Source: Pseudomonadota bacterium | Lineage (GTDB): Bacteria > Pseudomonadota > Gammaproteobacteria > Burkholderiales > Thiobacillaceae | Assembly: GCA_021821425.1 (NCBI GenBank) | Contig: JAKACL010000031.1 | Location: 1 to 15,652, forward strand | Length of the DNA: 15,652 nt | Reading direction: 5' to 3' | Part shown: one piece after another, positions 1 through 7,460 of the stretch | Position numbering within the stretch: position 1 is the first letter of the stretch | Layout: every line of letters starts with the position of its first letter | Made by a program: the position numbers and the translations under genes | The notes under the pieces: generated by a model | The model's input: the letters and a program-made list of their open reading frames with translations, nothing else | The model's database searches: none | Told to the model about the DNA's origin: nothing

Positions 1-627
1 TTCTCTGCACTGGAAGTGGTCCCGCTGGCCATGATCGGCACCGAAGCCTATCGCAACTACAAGCGTTCGCAATCGGCACCCTGGGTGCAGTCCTACAAGT
101 GGGCCATCCTGTGCTTTATCGCGGTGGGCTTCTGGAACGTGGTCGGCGCCGGATTGCTGGGCTTTTCCATCAACACGCCGATCGCGCTGTACTACATGCA
201 GGGCATGAACATGACGGCTGCGCACGGCCACGCCGCCCTGTTCGGCGTGTATGGGATGCTGGGGATCGGCTTGCTGCTGTTCTGCCTGCGCGGCTTGAGC
301 GACCGCCTTGCCTGGTCGGACAAGCTGTTGAGCCCGATGTTCTGGTTGCTCAACATCGGCCTGGCCATGATGGTGTTCATGTCGCTGGTGCCGGCCGGCA
401 TCTACCAGGCGTGGGCCAGCATCACCCGCGGCGTCTGGTTTGCGCGGTCGCCGGAAGTGGTTCACTCGACGCTGATGGAAACCCTTGTCTGGTTGCGGGT
501 ACCGGGCGACGTCGTGTTCTCGGTTGGCGTGCTGTTCCTGGCGCTGTTTGCCGTCAAGCTGCTCAGGGGCGGGAAGCGGGTTCCCGCACCGCTCATCGTC
601 GGCGCGCCGCAACCGTACAAACTCTAA
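1..627 (+). CDS. norB: Quinol-dependent nitric oxide reductase large subunit (qNOR), 3' part
   Basis: This is the C-terminal 208 residues of a gene whose start lies outside the window. The reading frame is open from base 1 and stops with TAA at 625-627. It is a polytopic membrane protein with long hydrophobic segments. The segment HGHAALFGVYGMLGIG carries the HxH pair (residues 75 and 77 of the fragment), which in the haem-copper/NorB family supplies the axial ligands to haem b3 and haem b. The stretches ALYYMQG upstream and WLRVPGDVVFSVG near the end are typical of the single-subunit qNOR (NorZ) group. Such enzymes reduce two NO to N2O in the cytoplasmic membrane using quinol, for denitrification or NO detoxification. 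The N-terminal region that separates qNOR from cytochrome c-dependent NorB is not visible, so the subtype rests on C-terminal similarity alone. It has no evident operon link to the rsx genes downstream, being separated from them by a hairpin and a promoter. Confidence 0.87.
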   Translation, partial: FSALEVVPLAMIGTEAYRNYKRSQSAPWVQSYKWAILCFIAVGFWNVVGAGLLGFSINTPIALYYMQGMNMTAAHGHAALFGVYGMLGIGLLLFCLRGLSDRLAWSDKLLSPMFWLLNIGLAMMVFMSLVPAGIYQAWASITRGVWFARSPEVVHSTLMETLVWLRVPGDVVFSVGVLFLALFAVKLLRGGKRVPAPLIVGAPQPYKL

Positions 628-655
628 GCGGCGGCCGGAAGGCCTGCCTCAGAAT

Positions 656-708
656 AGACGCGGCTCGACCCGCCCGAGGCACGTTCTCGGGCGGGTCGAG
701 CCGCGTCT
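656..708. terminator. Perfect 23-bp hairpin after norB, terminator-like but without a U tract
   Basis: Bases 656-678 and 686-708 are exact reverse complements, 23 bp with no mismatch, around the 7-nt loop GCACGTT. The stem is very GC-rich. It starts 29 nt after the norB stop codon, which suits a transcription end or an RNA-stabilising structure. No run of T follows the stem on either strand, so it is not a textbook intrinsic terminator. Immediately after it lies the 10-bp palindrome GGCTGCAGCC (709-718). Termination or 3'-end protection is inference. Confidence 0.5.
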
Positions 709-780
709 GGCTGCAGCCCGCAACATCACCTCAACTGCGCCCGCTTTGCGCACCCTTCCGTACAATCGGCAATCGCACGC

Positions 781-810
781 TTGAATCCCCCGCCCTCCGC
801 GACGGATAAT
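781..810 (+). promoter_or_regulatory. Predicted sigma70 promoter for the rsx operon
   Basis: TTGAAT (781-786) and GATAAT (805-810) are separated by 18 nt and match the sigma70 consensus at 4/6 and 5/6 positions. Transcription would begin near 817, about 20 nt before the TTG start of rsxA. A second -10-like hexamer, TACAAT (761-766), lacks a good -35 at the right distance. No clear FNR-type palindrome was seen. Confidence 0.45.
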
Positions 811-836
811 GCGGCATTGCGCCGGATCAGCCCATT

Positions 837-1412
837 TTGGAAACCTACCTCCTCATCCTCATTTCCACGGTGTTCGTCAACAACATCGTGATGGCCAAGA
901 TTCTCGGCCTGTGCCCGTTCATGGGGGTGTCGAGAAAACTGGAAGCGGCCATCGGCATGGGCCTGGCGACGGCCTTCGTGCTGACGCTGGCGTCCGGCGC
1001 AAGCTATCTGATCAACGAATACCTGCTCGGCACCGAGCTCTTTTACCTGCGCACGCTATCGTTCATCGTGGTGATCGCCGGCATCGTGCAGTTCACCGAG
1101 ATGTTCATCCACAAGACCAGCCCGCTGCTGTATCAGGTGCTGGGCATCTACCTGCCGCTCATCACCACCAATTGCGCGGTGCTGGGGATTCCGCTGCTCA
1201 ACGTGCAGGAGAACCACAATTTTGTCGAGTCTCTGTTCTTCGGCGCCGGCGGCGCGCTCGGCTTCACGCTGGTGCTGGTGCTCTTCGCCGGCATCCGCGA
1301 GCGGCTGGACACCTGTGACGTGCCGGCGCCGTTCAAGGGCACCAGCATCGCAATGATTACCGCCGGCCTGATGTCGCTCGCCTTCATGGGCTTCTCGGGT
1401 CTGGTCAAATAA
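837..1412 (+). CDS. rsxA: Electron transport complex membrane subunit RsxA (RnfA)
   Basis: This 191-residue integral membrane subunit of the Rnf/Rsx complex is the usual family length. The protein begins [10 protein letters not shown] and has about six hydrophobic segments. Conserved signatures are LGLCPFMG (Cys26) and ITTNCAVLG (Cys113). In RnfA/RnfE and NqrD/NqrE these two half-sites pair across the subunits to hold an intramembrane 2Fe-2S centre. The start codon is TTG at 837. It is preferred because it gives exactly the family N-terminus, no ATG or GTG lies at an equivalent position, and GGAT (824-827) sits about 9 nt upstream as a weak ribosome binding site. The gene opens a six-gene operon, and its TAA overlaps the ATG of rsxB by one base. 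RsxA and RsxE are homologous and probably face each other in the membrane. Confidence 0.96.
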   Translation: METYLLILISTVFVNNIVMAKILGLCPFMGVSRKLEAAIGMGLATAFVLTLASGASYLINEYLLGTELFYLRTLSFIVVIAGIVQFTEMFIHKTSPLLYQVLGIYLPLITTNCAVLGIPLLNVQENHNFVESLFFGAGGALGFTLVLVLFAGIRERLDTCDVPAPFKGTSIAMITAGLMSLAFMGFSGLVK

Positions 1413-1963
1413 TGCTGACCGCAATCTGGGTGATGGTCGCCATCGCGGTGGTGATCGGCCTGGTGCTCGGCTGGTCGGCGATCCGCTTCAAGGTGGAGGG
1501 CAACCCGCTGGCGGAAAAGATCGACGCCATCCTGCCGCAGACGCAATGCGGGCAGTGCGGCTTTCCCGGCTGCCGGCCCTATGCCGAGGCGATCGCCAAG
1601 GGCGAGGCCGACATCAACCAGTGCCCGCCGGGCGGCGAGGACGGGGTAAAGAAGCTGGCCGAACTGCTGGGCGTGGAACCCAAGCCGCTCGACGAGACCC
1701 ATGGCACGCCCAAGCCGAAATCGGTCGCCTTCATCGACGAGAACACCTGCATCGGCTGCACCCTGTGCATCCAGGCCTGTCCGGTCGACGCGATTGCCGG
1801 CGCCGCCAAGCAGATGCACACCATCATCGCCGCCGAATGCACCGGCTGCGAGCTGTGCCTGCCGCCGTGCCCGGTCGACTGCATCAGCATGGTGCCGATC
1901 GTCGAAGACCTGCCGCACTGGAAATGGAAGCATCCGGTCGTCATGCTCAAAGAGGTGCCATGA
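1412..1963 (+). CDS. rsxB: Electron transport complex ferredoxin-like subunit RsxB (RnfB)
   Basis: This 183-residue iron-sulfur subunit of Rnf/Rsx accepts electrons from ferredoxin and passes them toward the membrane subunits. An N-terminal membrane anchor (about residues 3-22) is followed by a 4Fe-4S domain with Cys46, Cys49, Cys54 and Cys71 (CGQCGFPGC, then CPPGG). Two bacterial ferredoxin-type 4Fe-4S motifs follow: Cys113/116/119/123 ([12 protein letters not shown]) and Cys143/146/149/153 ([12 protein letters not shown]). All twelve cysteines are present, giving three predicted clusters. This is the compact RsxB form, without the extra C-terminal clusters known in some anaerobes. ATG at 1412 overlaps the rsxA stop by one base and has no good Shine-Dalgarno sequence, so translation is probably coupled. 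Its own TGA overlaps the rsxC start as ATGA. Confidence 0.97.
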   Translation: MLTAIWVMVAIAVVIGLVLGWSAIRFKVEGNPLAEKIDAILPQTQCGQCGFPGCRPYAEAIAKGEADINQCPPGGEDGVKKLAELLGVEPKPLDETHGTPKPKSVAFIDENTCIGCTLCIQACPVDAIAGAAKQMHTIIAAECTGCELCLPPCPVDCISMVPIVEDLPHWKWKHPVVMLKEVP

Positions 1964-3633
1964 GCCGAACCCTCCACACCTTCAAGGGCGGTGTGCATCC
2001 GCCGAGCCACAAGGCCGAATCGAACACGCGACCGGTTCACGCCGCGCCCCTGCCCCGAAAACTGGTCATTCCGCTGCGCCAGCACATCGGCAACCCGGCC
2101 AAGCCGGTGGTCAGCGTGGGCGAGCGCGTGCTGAAAGGCCAGCTGATCGGCGCGGCGGACGGCTATATTTCCGCCGCGGTCCATGCGTCGAGCTCGGGCA
2201 CCGTCACGGCCATCGGCCCGGCCCTCGTGCCGCACGCGTCGGGTCTGCCGGACGATTGCATCACGATCGAGACCGACGGCCTCGACGAATGGATCGCCCG
2301 CACGCCGCTCGACTACCGCGCGCTGGAGCCGTCCGAACTGCGGATGCGCTTGCGCGACCTGGGCCTGACCGGTCTGGGCGGCGCGGTGTTTCCGAGCGCG
2401 GTCAAGCTCGATCCCGGTGCACGCCACGACTGTCCCACGCTGATTCTCAACGGCGGCGAATGCGAACCGTGGATCACCTGCGACGACGTGCTGATGCGCA
2501 CGCAGGCCGATGCCATCCTGCAGGGCGTGGCGGTGATGCGGCACCTGCTCGGCAGCACCGAGATCCTGGTCGGCATCGAAGACAACAAGCCCGAGGCGAT
2601 CGCCGCGATGCGCGCTGCCGCCGCTGAAATGCAGTTCGCGGTCGAGGTGATTGCGGTGCCGACGATTTATCCCGCCGGCGGCGCCAAGCAGTTGATCGAG
2701 ACGCTGACCGGCAAGCAGGTGCCCTCCGGCAGGCTGTCCACCGACATCGGCATCCAGGTTTTCAATGTCGGCACCGCCTACGCGCTGGCGCGCGCGGTGC
2801 ACCGCGGCGAGCCGCTGATTTCGCGGCTGCTCACCGTCACCGGCCACGTGCTGCGTCCGCAGAATGTCGAGGCGCTGATCGGCACGCCGATGCAGGTGCT
2901 GGTCGACGTGGCGGGCGATCGCGACGGCACCACCGGCGTGCTGATGGGCGGACCGATGATGGGTATGCCGATGCCCAACCTGGAGGTGCCGGTGGTCAAG
3001 GCCACCAACTGCATCCTGGTGAAATCGAAGGAACTGTTCCCGCCGCTGCCGAAGGCGCTTCCATGCATCCGCTGCACCCGTTGCGCCGACGCCTGCCCGG
3101 CCGAACTGCAGCCGCAGGAACTGTTTCGGTTTGCCAAGGCGGGCGACTTCGGCCGCGCGCAGGAATACCATCTGTTCGACTGCATCGAATGCGGCTGCTG
3201 CAGCTATGTCTGCCCGAGCCATATTCCGCTGGTCGATTTCTATCGCTACGCCAAGAGCGAAATCTGGGCGCGCGAAAAGGAAAAGCGCGCCGCCGACCTG
3301 GCGCGCGAACGCCACGACTTCCGCCAGTTCCGGCTCGAACGCGAAAAGAAGGAAAAGGCCGAGAAACTTGCCGCCAAGGCGCAGGCCAAACGTGCGGAGC
3401 TCGCAGCCGCACCCGCGGCCCAAGGCGCAGTCCAAAGCGAGACCGATGCCAAGAAGGCGCTGATCGCCGCCGCGCTGGCCCGCGCGCAGGCGAAAAAGGC
3501 CGAGGTCGCGCCGAAGAACGTCGACCAGCTGCCGCCCGCGGCCCAGCGCGAGATCGAGGAAATCGAGGCACGCCGGGCTAAAATCCGCGAACTGGCGCGC
3601 CAGCCGCTGGAAACCGACGAGAACAAATCCTGA
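1960..3633 (+). CDS. rsxC: Electron transport complex subunit RsxC (RnfC)
   Basis: This 557-residue peripheral subunit is the NAD(H)-side member of the complex, expected to bind NADH, FMN and two 4Fe-4S clusters at the cytoplasmic face. The start ATG at 1960 gives [15 protein letters not shown], the usual RnfC opening. It overlaps the rsxB stop by 4 nt and has AGAGG just upstream. The same frame is open further upstream, but that stretch is a shadow of rsxB. The glycine-rich GLGGAVFP (138-145) and NGGECEP (164-170) fit the nucleotide/flavin-binding core. The clusters are Cys369/372/375/379 ([12 protein letters not shown]) and Cys408/411/414/418 ([12 protein letters not shown]). After about residue 430 the protein becomes a Lys/Glu/Ala-rich, probably helical coiled tail. 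Such tails vary greatly in length among proteobacterial RnfC proteins. The stop overlaps rsxD by one base (TGATG). Confidence 0.96.
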   Translation: MSRTLHTFKGGVHPPSHKAESNTRPVHAAPLPRKLVIPLRQHIGNPAKPVVSVGERVLKGQLIGAADGYISAAVHASSSGTVTAIGPALVPHASGLPDDCITIETDGLDEWIARTPLDYRALEPSELRMRLRDLGLTGLGGAVFPSAVKLDPGARHDCPTLILNGGECEPWITCDDVLMRTQADAILQGVAVMRHLLGSTEILVGIEDNKPEAIAAMRAAAAEMQFAVEVIAVPTIYPAGGAKQLIETLTGKQVPSGRLSTDIGIQVFNVGTAYALARAVHRGEPLISRLLTVTGHVLRPQNVEALIGTPMQVLVDVAGDRDGTTGVLMGGPMMGMPMPNLEVPVVKATNCILVKSKELFPPLPKALPCIRCTRCADACPAELQPQELFRFAKAGDFGRAQEYHLFDCIECGCCSYVCPSHIPLVDFYRYAKSEIWAREKEKRAADLARERHDFRQFRLEREKKEKAEKLAAKAQAKRAELAAAPAAQGAVQSETDAKKALIAAALARAQAKKAEVAPKNVDQLPPAAQREIEEIEARRAKIRELARQPLETDENKS

Positions 3634-4667
3634 TGGCCTCCCCTTTCATTATCGATCGCAGCAGCGTCACCCAGGTCATGGCCTGGGTGCTGATGGCCCT
3701 GCTCCCCGGCATCGCGGTCTACGTGTGGCTGTTCGGACCGGGCATCCTGATCACGCTGACGCTTGCCACCGCGACCGCCCTGGCGGCCGAAGCGGCGATG
3801 CTGAAAGTGCGCGGCTATCCGGCCCAACCCTTTCTCACCGACCTGTCCGCCATCGTTACCGCCTGGCTGCTGGCGCTGTCGCTGCCGGCGCTGGCGCCCT
3901 GGTGGCTGATCGTCACCGGTACGCTATTCGCGATCGTCGTCGCCAAGCATCTATACGGCGGACTGGGGCAGAACATCTTCAACCCGGCGATGGTCGGCTA
4001 TGCGGTGCTGATCGTCTCCTTCCCGGTGCAAATGACGCAGTGGCCGGGTCCGCTCTCGCTCACCGACGCCCCGCTCACGCTGGCGCAAAGCGCGAGCGTG
4101 ATTTTCAGCGGCAGTATGCCGAAAGCCACGCTCGACGCGGTGACCATGGCCACCCCGCTGGACGCGCTGCGCACCGGGCTGTTGCAGCAATACACGGTGG
4201 ACGAGGTGATGACGCAGCCGATCTTTGGGCACTACGGCGGCATCGGCTTCGAGTGGCTGGCCGGCGCCTTTCTGCTCGGCGGCCTGCTGCTATGGGCGCT
4301 GCGCATCATCAGCTGGCAGGTGCCGCTGGCTTTTCTCGCAGGCATCTGGCTGGCCGCCGGCTTCCTGCATTTCTTCGACGCCGGCCGCTTCGGCGCGCCG
4401 TGGTTCCACCTGTTTTCACCGGCGGTGATGCTGGGCGCCTTCTTCATCGCCACCGACCCGGTGTCGGGCGCGACCACGCCGCGCGGCAAGCTGGTCTTCG
4501 GCTTCGGCGCGGGCCTGCTCGCCATCGTCATCCGCACCTGGGGCGGCTATCCGGACGGCGTCGCGTTCGCGATCCTGCTGATGAACCTCTGCGTGCCGCT
4601 GATCGACCAGTACACCCAGCCACGCGTGTATGGCGAGACGAAAAAGACCAAGGTGCCGCCAGCATGA
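3633..4667 (+). CDS. rsxD: Electron transport complex membrane flavoprotein RsxD (RnfD)
   Basis: This 344-residue polytopic membrane subunit is homologous to NqrB. RnfD proteins carry covalently attached FMN and help form the ion-translocation path. The protein starts [20 protein letters not shown] and has roughly ten hydrophobic segments. LYGGLGQNIFNPAMVGYAVL (about 108-127) is a strong RnfD/NqrB signature. The flavinylation-type motif lies at DPVSGATTPRG, with Ser278, Gly279, Ala280, Thr281 and Thr282. The FMN-bearing threonine is expected there, though which of the two I cannot say from sequence alone. The ATG overlaps rsxC by one base, and the TGA overlaps rsxG by four. Flavin attachment would need an ApbE-type transferase, which is not in this window. 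Confidence 0.96.
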   Translation: MASPFIIDRSSVTQVMAWVLMALLPGIAVYVWLFGPGILITLTLATATALAAEAAMLKVRGYPAQPFLTDLSAIVTAWLLALSLPALAPWWLIVTGTLFAIVVAKHLYGGLGQNIFNPAMVGYAVLIVSFPVQMTQWPGPLSLTDAPLTLAQSASVIFSGSMPKATLDAVTMATPLDALRTGLLQQYTVDEVMTQPIFGHYGGIGFEWLAGAFLLGGLLLWALRIISWQVPLAFLAGIWLAAGFLHFFDAGRFGAPWFHLFSPAVMLGAFFIATDPVSGATTPRGKLVFGFGAGLLAIVIRTWGGYPDGVAFAILLMNLCVPLIDQYTQPRVYGETKKTKVPPA

Positions 4668-5332
4668 CTCCACCGCTTCGAGCCGCGCTGCGTAACGCGC
4701 TGCGCACCGGCGTCATCCTGTTCGTATTCGCGGTCGTCGGCACCGCCGTGCTGGCATTCACGCATGACCGCACCGAGCCGACCATCACCCGAGGCCAGCT
4801 CGCCGCAAAACGCGCACTCCTGAGCCAGGTACTCCCCGCCACCCTGTACGATAACGACCTGCTGGCCAGCCAGCAAAGCGTGCCGCCGGATGCGCTGCTC
4901 GGCACGCGCCAAGCCTCCGCGCTGTGGCTGGCACGCCGAAGCGGCGCGTTCAGCGGCGTGGTGCTGGAAGCGGTTGCGCCCGACGGCTACAGTGGCAATA
5001 TTGCCCTGTTGATCGGGATCGATGCCAACGGAACGGTCACCGGGGTGCGCGTCACCGCCCACCGCGAGACCCCGGGGCTGGGTGATTACATCGATCGCGC
5101 CAAAAGCCCGTGGATCGAGCAGTTTGTCGGCAAATCGCTGATGGACCCGCAACCCCGGGACTGGAAAGTCGCCAAGGACGGGGGCGCCTTCGACGCCCGT
5201 GCAGGCGCGACGATCACCCCGCGCGCGGTGGTCAAGGCGGTCAGAAGCGCGCTCGAATATTTTGCGCGGCACCGCGCGGCATTCGTCGCCCCTGCCCAAG
5301 GGGCCCAACCGGTGAAGGAGAAAAGATCATGA
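4664..5332 (+). CDS. rsxG: Electron transport complex periplasmic flavoprotein RsxG (RnfG)
   Basis: This 222-residue subunit has one N-terminal membrane anchor (about residues 14-33) and a periplasmic FMN-binding domain, homologous to NqrC. The FMN attachment motif is AGATIT at residues 180-185 in DARAGATITPRAVVKAV. By family knowledge the last threonine (Thr185) is the likely FMN phosphoester site. The first position is Ala rather than the more usual Ser or Thr. Upstream, ETPGLGDYI (about 135-143) is another typical FMN-binding domain signature. The chosen ATG at 4664 overlaps the rsxD stop as ATGA and gives MTPPLRAALRNALRTG. The same frame is open much further upstream, but that part is a shadow of rsxD. 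The C-terminal tail is short and basic. Confidence 0.94.
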   Translation: MTPPLRAALRNALRTGVILFVFAVVGTAVLAFTHDRTEPTITRGQLAAKRALLSQVLPATLYDNDLLASQQSVPPDALLGTRQASALWLARRSGAFSGVVLEAVAPDGYSGNIALLIGIDANGTVTGVRVTAHRETPGLGDYIDRAKSPWIEQFVGKSLMDPQPRDWKVAKDGGAFDARAGATITPRAVVKAVRSALEYFARHRAAFVAPAQGAQPVKEKRS

Positions 5333-6006
5333 TGACCCTGCTCGAATTCCGCAGTCTGTTTCAGAACGGCCTCATCAAGCAGAACGCCGGGCTGGTCCAG
5401 TTGCTGGGCCTGTGCCCGCTGCTGGCGATCAGCAACAACGTGGTCAATGCGCTTTCGCTGGGGCTGGCGACGACGCTCGTGATGGCGGCTGCCAGCGGCG
5501 CGGTGTCGGGTGTCCGCAATTTCGTTCCGCACGAAATCCGCATCCCGGTGTTCGTGCTGATCATCGCCGCGCTGGTCACGGTGATCGACCTGGCGATGAA
5601 TGCCTTCGTGCATCCGTTGTATCTGGTGCTGGGGATTTTCATCCCGCTGATCACCACCAACTGCATCGTGCTGGCGCGCGCCGATGCCTTCGCCTCCAAG
5701 AACCGCCCGCTGCACAGCGTGGTCGACGCGATCGCAATGGGGCTGGGACTCACGATGGTTCTGATCGTGCTGGGCGCGATCCGCGAGCTCGCCGGCCAGG
5801 GCACCTTGCTGTCCGGCATCGATCTGGTGTTCGGCGAGTCCGCCAAAACCTTCGTCCTCCATGTGTTGCCCGGTTACCAGGGCTTTCTTCTCGCCATTCT
5901 GCCGCCCGGCGCCTTCATCGCACTGGGCCTGCTGATCGCCGCCAATAACGGGTACAAGGCGCGCGCCGAACGCCGCGTCCATGCCGCCGCACCGATGCCG
6001 GCATGA
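5329..6006 (+). CDS. rsxE: Electron transport complex membrane subunit RsxE (RnfE)
   Basis: This 225-residue membrane subunit is paralogous to RsxA. It starts MMTLLEFRSLFQNGLIKQN. The conserved half-site cysteines are Cys29 in LGLCPLLA and Cys112 in ITTNCIVLA, which with the RsxA pair would hold the membrane 2Fe-2S cluster. About six hydrophobic segments are visible, and the tail is short and basic. Two adjacent ATG codons are possible. The first (5329) is preferred because AAGGAG at 5315-5320 is 8 nt away, and it overlaps the rsxG stop by 4 nt. The open frame to the left is a shadow of rsxG. The gene ends in TGA inside an ATGA that starts the next small gene. No rnfH-type gene follows. Confidence 0.96.
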   Translation: MMTLLEFRSLFQNGLIKQNAGLVQLLGLCPLLAISNNVVNALSLGLATTLVMAAASGAVSGVRNFVPHEIRIPVFVLIIAALVTVIDLAMNAFVHPLYLVLGIFIPLITTNCIVLARADAFASKNRPLHSVVDAIAMGLGLTMVLIVLGAIRELAGQGTLLSGIDLVFGESAKTFVLHVLPGYQGFLLAILPPGAFIALGLLIAANNGYKARAERRVHAAAPMPA

Positions 6007-6155
6007 AACCGCCGCTGAAGCGGCGCGTGCCTAAGCCGCGCAATCCCTACGTGCCGCTGGTGCTTGCCCGCAAGGCCGGCGAACATGAAAAAACGCCGGG
6101 TGCCAAGCGCCAGGCCGAGAAACAGGCCCTGAAAAAGCGCCTCGCCGACCAGTGA
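6003..6155 (+). CDS. Small basic protein of unknown function, coupled to rsxE
   Basis: I do not recognise this gene with certainty. A 50-residue frame opens with ATG overlapping the rsxE stop as ATGA, the same junction used within the rsx operon, and ends in TGA at 6153-6155. The protein begins MKPPLKRRVPKPRNPYVP and continues with ARKAGEHEKT and a lysine-rich helical tail. It has no membrane segment, cysteine or signal peptide. Very basic short proteins with a K-P-R-N-P-(hydrophobic)...KAG.H.K pattern are, to my memory, annotated as hypothetical in other betaproteobacteria, which would argue for a real gene. The basic charge suggests nucleic acid or ribosome contact, but that is inference. 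It lies 27 nt before nth. Confidence 0.6.
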   Translation: MKPPLKRRVPKPRNPYVPLVLARKAGEHEKTPGAKRQAEKQALKKRLADQ

Positions 6156-6182
6156 GCCGGGCACGATGAGCAAGACCGCACC

Positions 6183-6860
6183 ATGAATCCAGCCAAGCGC
6201 CACGAAATCTTCAGCCGCCTGCGCGCAGCCAATCCGCATCCCACCACCGAACTCGAATACACGACGCCGTTCGAGCTGCTGGTGGCGGTGGTGCTCTCCG
6301 CACAATCCACCGACAAGGGTGTCAACCTCGCCACGCGCCGGCTGTTTCCGGTGGCCAGGACGCCCGAGGCGATCCTCGCGCTGGGCGAGGCGGGGCTTAC
6401 GGACTTCATCCGCACCCTCGGCCTCTACAAGAGCAAGGCGAAGCATCTGATCGCCGCCTGCCGCATGCTCATTGAACTACACGGCAGCCAGGTGCCGGCC
6501 GACCGCGCCGCACTCGAGGCGCTGCCGGGCGTGGGTCGCAAGACGGCCAACGTGATCCTCAATACCGCCTTCGGCCAGCCGACCATGGCGGTCGACACGC
6601 ATATCTTCCGCGTGGCCAACCGGATTGGCCTCGCTCCCGGCAAGACCGTGCTGGAGGTGGAGAAGAAGTTGCTGAAGTCCATTCCCGCCGAGTTCCGCGT
6701 CGACGCCCACCACTGGCTGATCCTGCACGGACGCTATGTCTGCCAGGCGCGCAAGCCGAAATGCGGCGAGTGCATCATTGCCGACCTGTGCGAGTTCAAG
6801 GGCAAGACCTGGCCTGCCGCTGAAGAGGGAAAGAGGAAACGCGGCCCTCGAACCCTCTGA
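6183..6860 (+). CDS. nth: Endonuclease III
   Basis: This 225-residue bifunctional DNA glycosylase/AP lyase removes oxidised pyrimidines in base excision repair. The helix-hairpin-helix LPGVGRKTANVIL contains Lys120, the Schiff-base lysine. Asp138 in VDTHIFR is the catalytic aspartate. The 4Fe-4S cluster ligands Cys187, Cys194, Cys197 and Cys203 have the C-x6-C-x2-C-x5-C spacing. These positions agree with the numbering of E. coli Nth as I remember it, which supports the ATG at 6183. A stop codon in the same frame at 6153 rules out a much longer N-terminus. The ATG has no strong Shine-Dalgarno sequence. A six-codon minicistron (6166-6186) overlaps it as ATGA and might couple translation, but I would not call that a gene. 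An rsxE-nth order is familiar in proteobacteria. Confidence 0.97.
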   Translation: MNPAKRHEIFSRLRAANPHPTTELEYTTPFELLVAVVLSAQSTDKGVNLATRRLFPVARTPEAILALGEAGLTDFIRTLGLYKSKAKHLIAACRMLIELHGSQVPADRAALEALPGVGRKTANVILNTAFGQPTMAVDTHIFRVANRIGLAPGKTVLEVEKKLLKSIPAEFRVDAHHWLILHGRYVCQARKPKCGECIIADLCEFKGKTWPAAEEGKRKRGPRTL

Positions 6861-6871
6861 TGGAACCTCTA

Positions 6872-6934
6872 ACCGTTCGACTAAGCCCGCAAGCGGGCAA
6901 GTCGCTGTTTATCCCCAACCCTTCCCCGAACGGT
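6872..6934. repeat. Nested inverted repeats between nth and the DUF1841 gene
   Basis: An outer 8-bp pair, ACCGTTCG (6872-6879) and CGAACGGT (6927-6934), encloses a hairpin whose inner arms are GCCCGC (6885-6890) and GCGGGC (6893-6898). That inner stem is extended by CGACT/AGTCG (6878-6882 and 6900-6904). The outer and extended inner pairs share two bases, so they compete as RNA folds. Only TTT follows at 6908-6910, so it is at best a weak terminator. The rest of this 122-nt gap holds no clear promoter. Confidence 0.4.
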
Positions 6935-6982
6935 GGAGGGGGCAAACGCCGCGCTGCGCGCGCCCAAACCGATTAGCGACTC

Positions 6983-7417
6983 ATGTTCAATCCCAGCCGC
7001 GATCAGGTCCGCCAGTTTTTTTTCGACGTGTGGGCAAAATACCGTGCCGGCCAGCCGCTGGCAGGCGCGGAACAGCCGGCGCTGGAAGCGGTGCTGGCGC
7101 ATCCCGAGTACCACGCGCTGCTCGACCAGCCGGAACGCCACCGGGAACGCGACTACCTGCCGGAGTCCGGCGAGACCAACCCCTTCCTGCATCTTTCGAT
7201 GCACCTGGCGATCGCCGAACAGGTGTCGGTCGACCAGCCGCCGGGCATCCGCGCGCGCTACCAGGCATTGCTCAAGCGCTATGGCAATGCGATGGACGCC
7301 CAGCATGACGTCATGGACTGCCTCGGGGAAATGATCTGGCAAGCGCAACGCGACCAGACCGCATACGACCCGGCAGCCTACCTGCGCTGCCTCGATCGCA
7401 AGACCGGCCACGCCTGA
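6983..7417 (+). CDS. DUF1841 family protein
   Basis: This 144-residue soluble protein belongs to a conserved proteobacterial family of unknown function (DUF1841). It starts MFNPSRDQVRQFFFDVWAKYRAG, the typical family opening. The central block NPFLHLSMHLAIAEQ (about residues 66-80), then QPPGIR and the late block CLGEMIWQAQR (about 112-122), are the strongest signatures. The histidines and acidic residues of the central block could bind a ligand or metal, but this is unproven. No membrane segment or signal peptide is seen. The ATG at 6983 is the first possible start, because an in-frame TAG lies at 6974. No good ribosome binding site is visible. The gene follows nth on the same strand, an association I recall from other betaproteobacteria, but no shared function is shown. 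Confidence 0.88.
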   Translation: MFNPSRDQVRQFFFDVWAKYRAGQPLAGAEQPALEAVLAHPEYHALLDQPERHRERDYLPESGETNPFLHLSMHLAIAEQVSVDQPPGIRARYQALLKRYGNAMDAQHDVMDCLGEMIWQAQRDQTAYDPAAYLRCLDRKTGHA

Positions 7418-7419
7418 AC

Positions 7420-7460
7420 TGTCGAAATCCGCACTTCATTTTGTCGAAAACCTGTCGATA
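7420..7460. repeat. Three phased copies of TGTCGAWA upstream of the HDOD/GGDEF gene
   Basis: TGTCGAAA at 7420-7427, TGTCGAAA at 7442-7449 and TGTCGATA at 7453-7460 start 22 and 11 nt apart, about two and one helical turns. They lie directly after the DUF1841 stop and about 160-200 nt before the next gene. A direct-repeat operator is possible. No convincing -35/-10 pair was found beside them. The rest of the gap to 7621 holds only weak short inverted repeats and no recognisable riboswitch. Confidence 0.3.

Noticed and set aside
1579..3435. Minus-strand open frame of 618 codons opposite rsxB and rsxC.
   Set aside because: It is a shadow frame. The plus strand encodes all expected iron-sulfur motifs of RsxB and RsxC.
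6166..6186. Six-codon minicistron overlapping the nth start as ATGA.
   Set aside because: It is too short to support as a gene. It may be a coupling device or chance, and is noted only in the nth entry.
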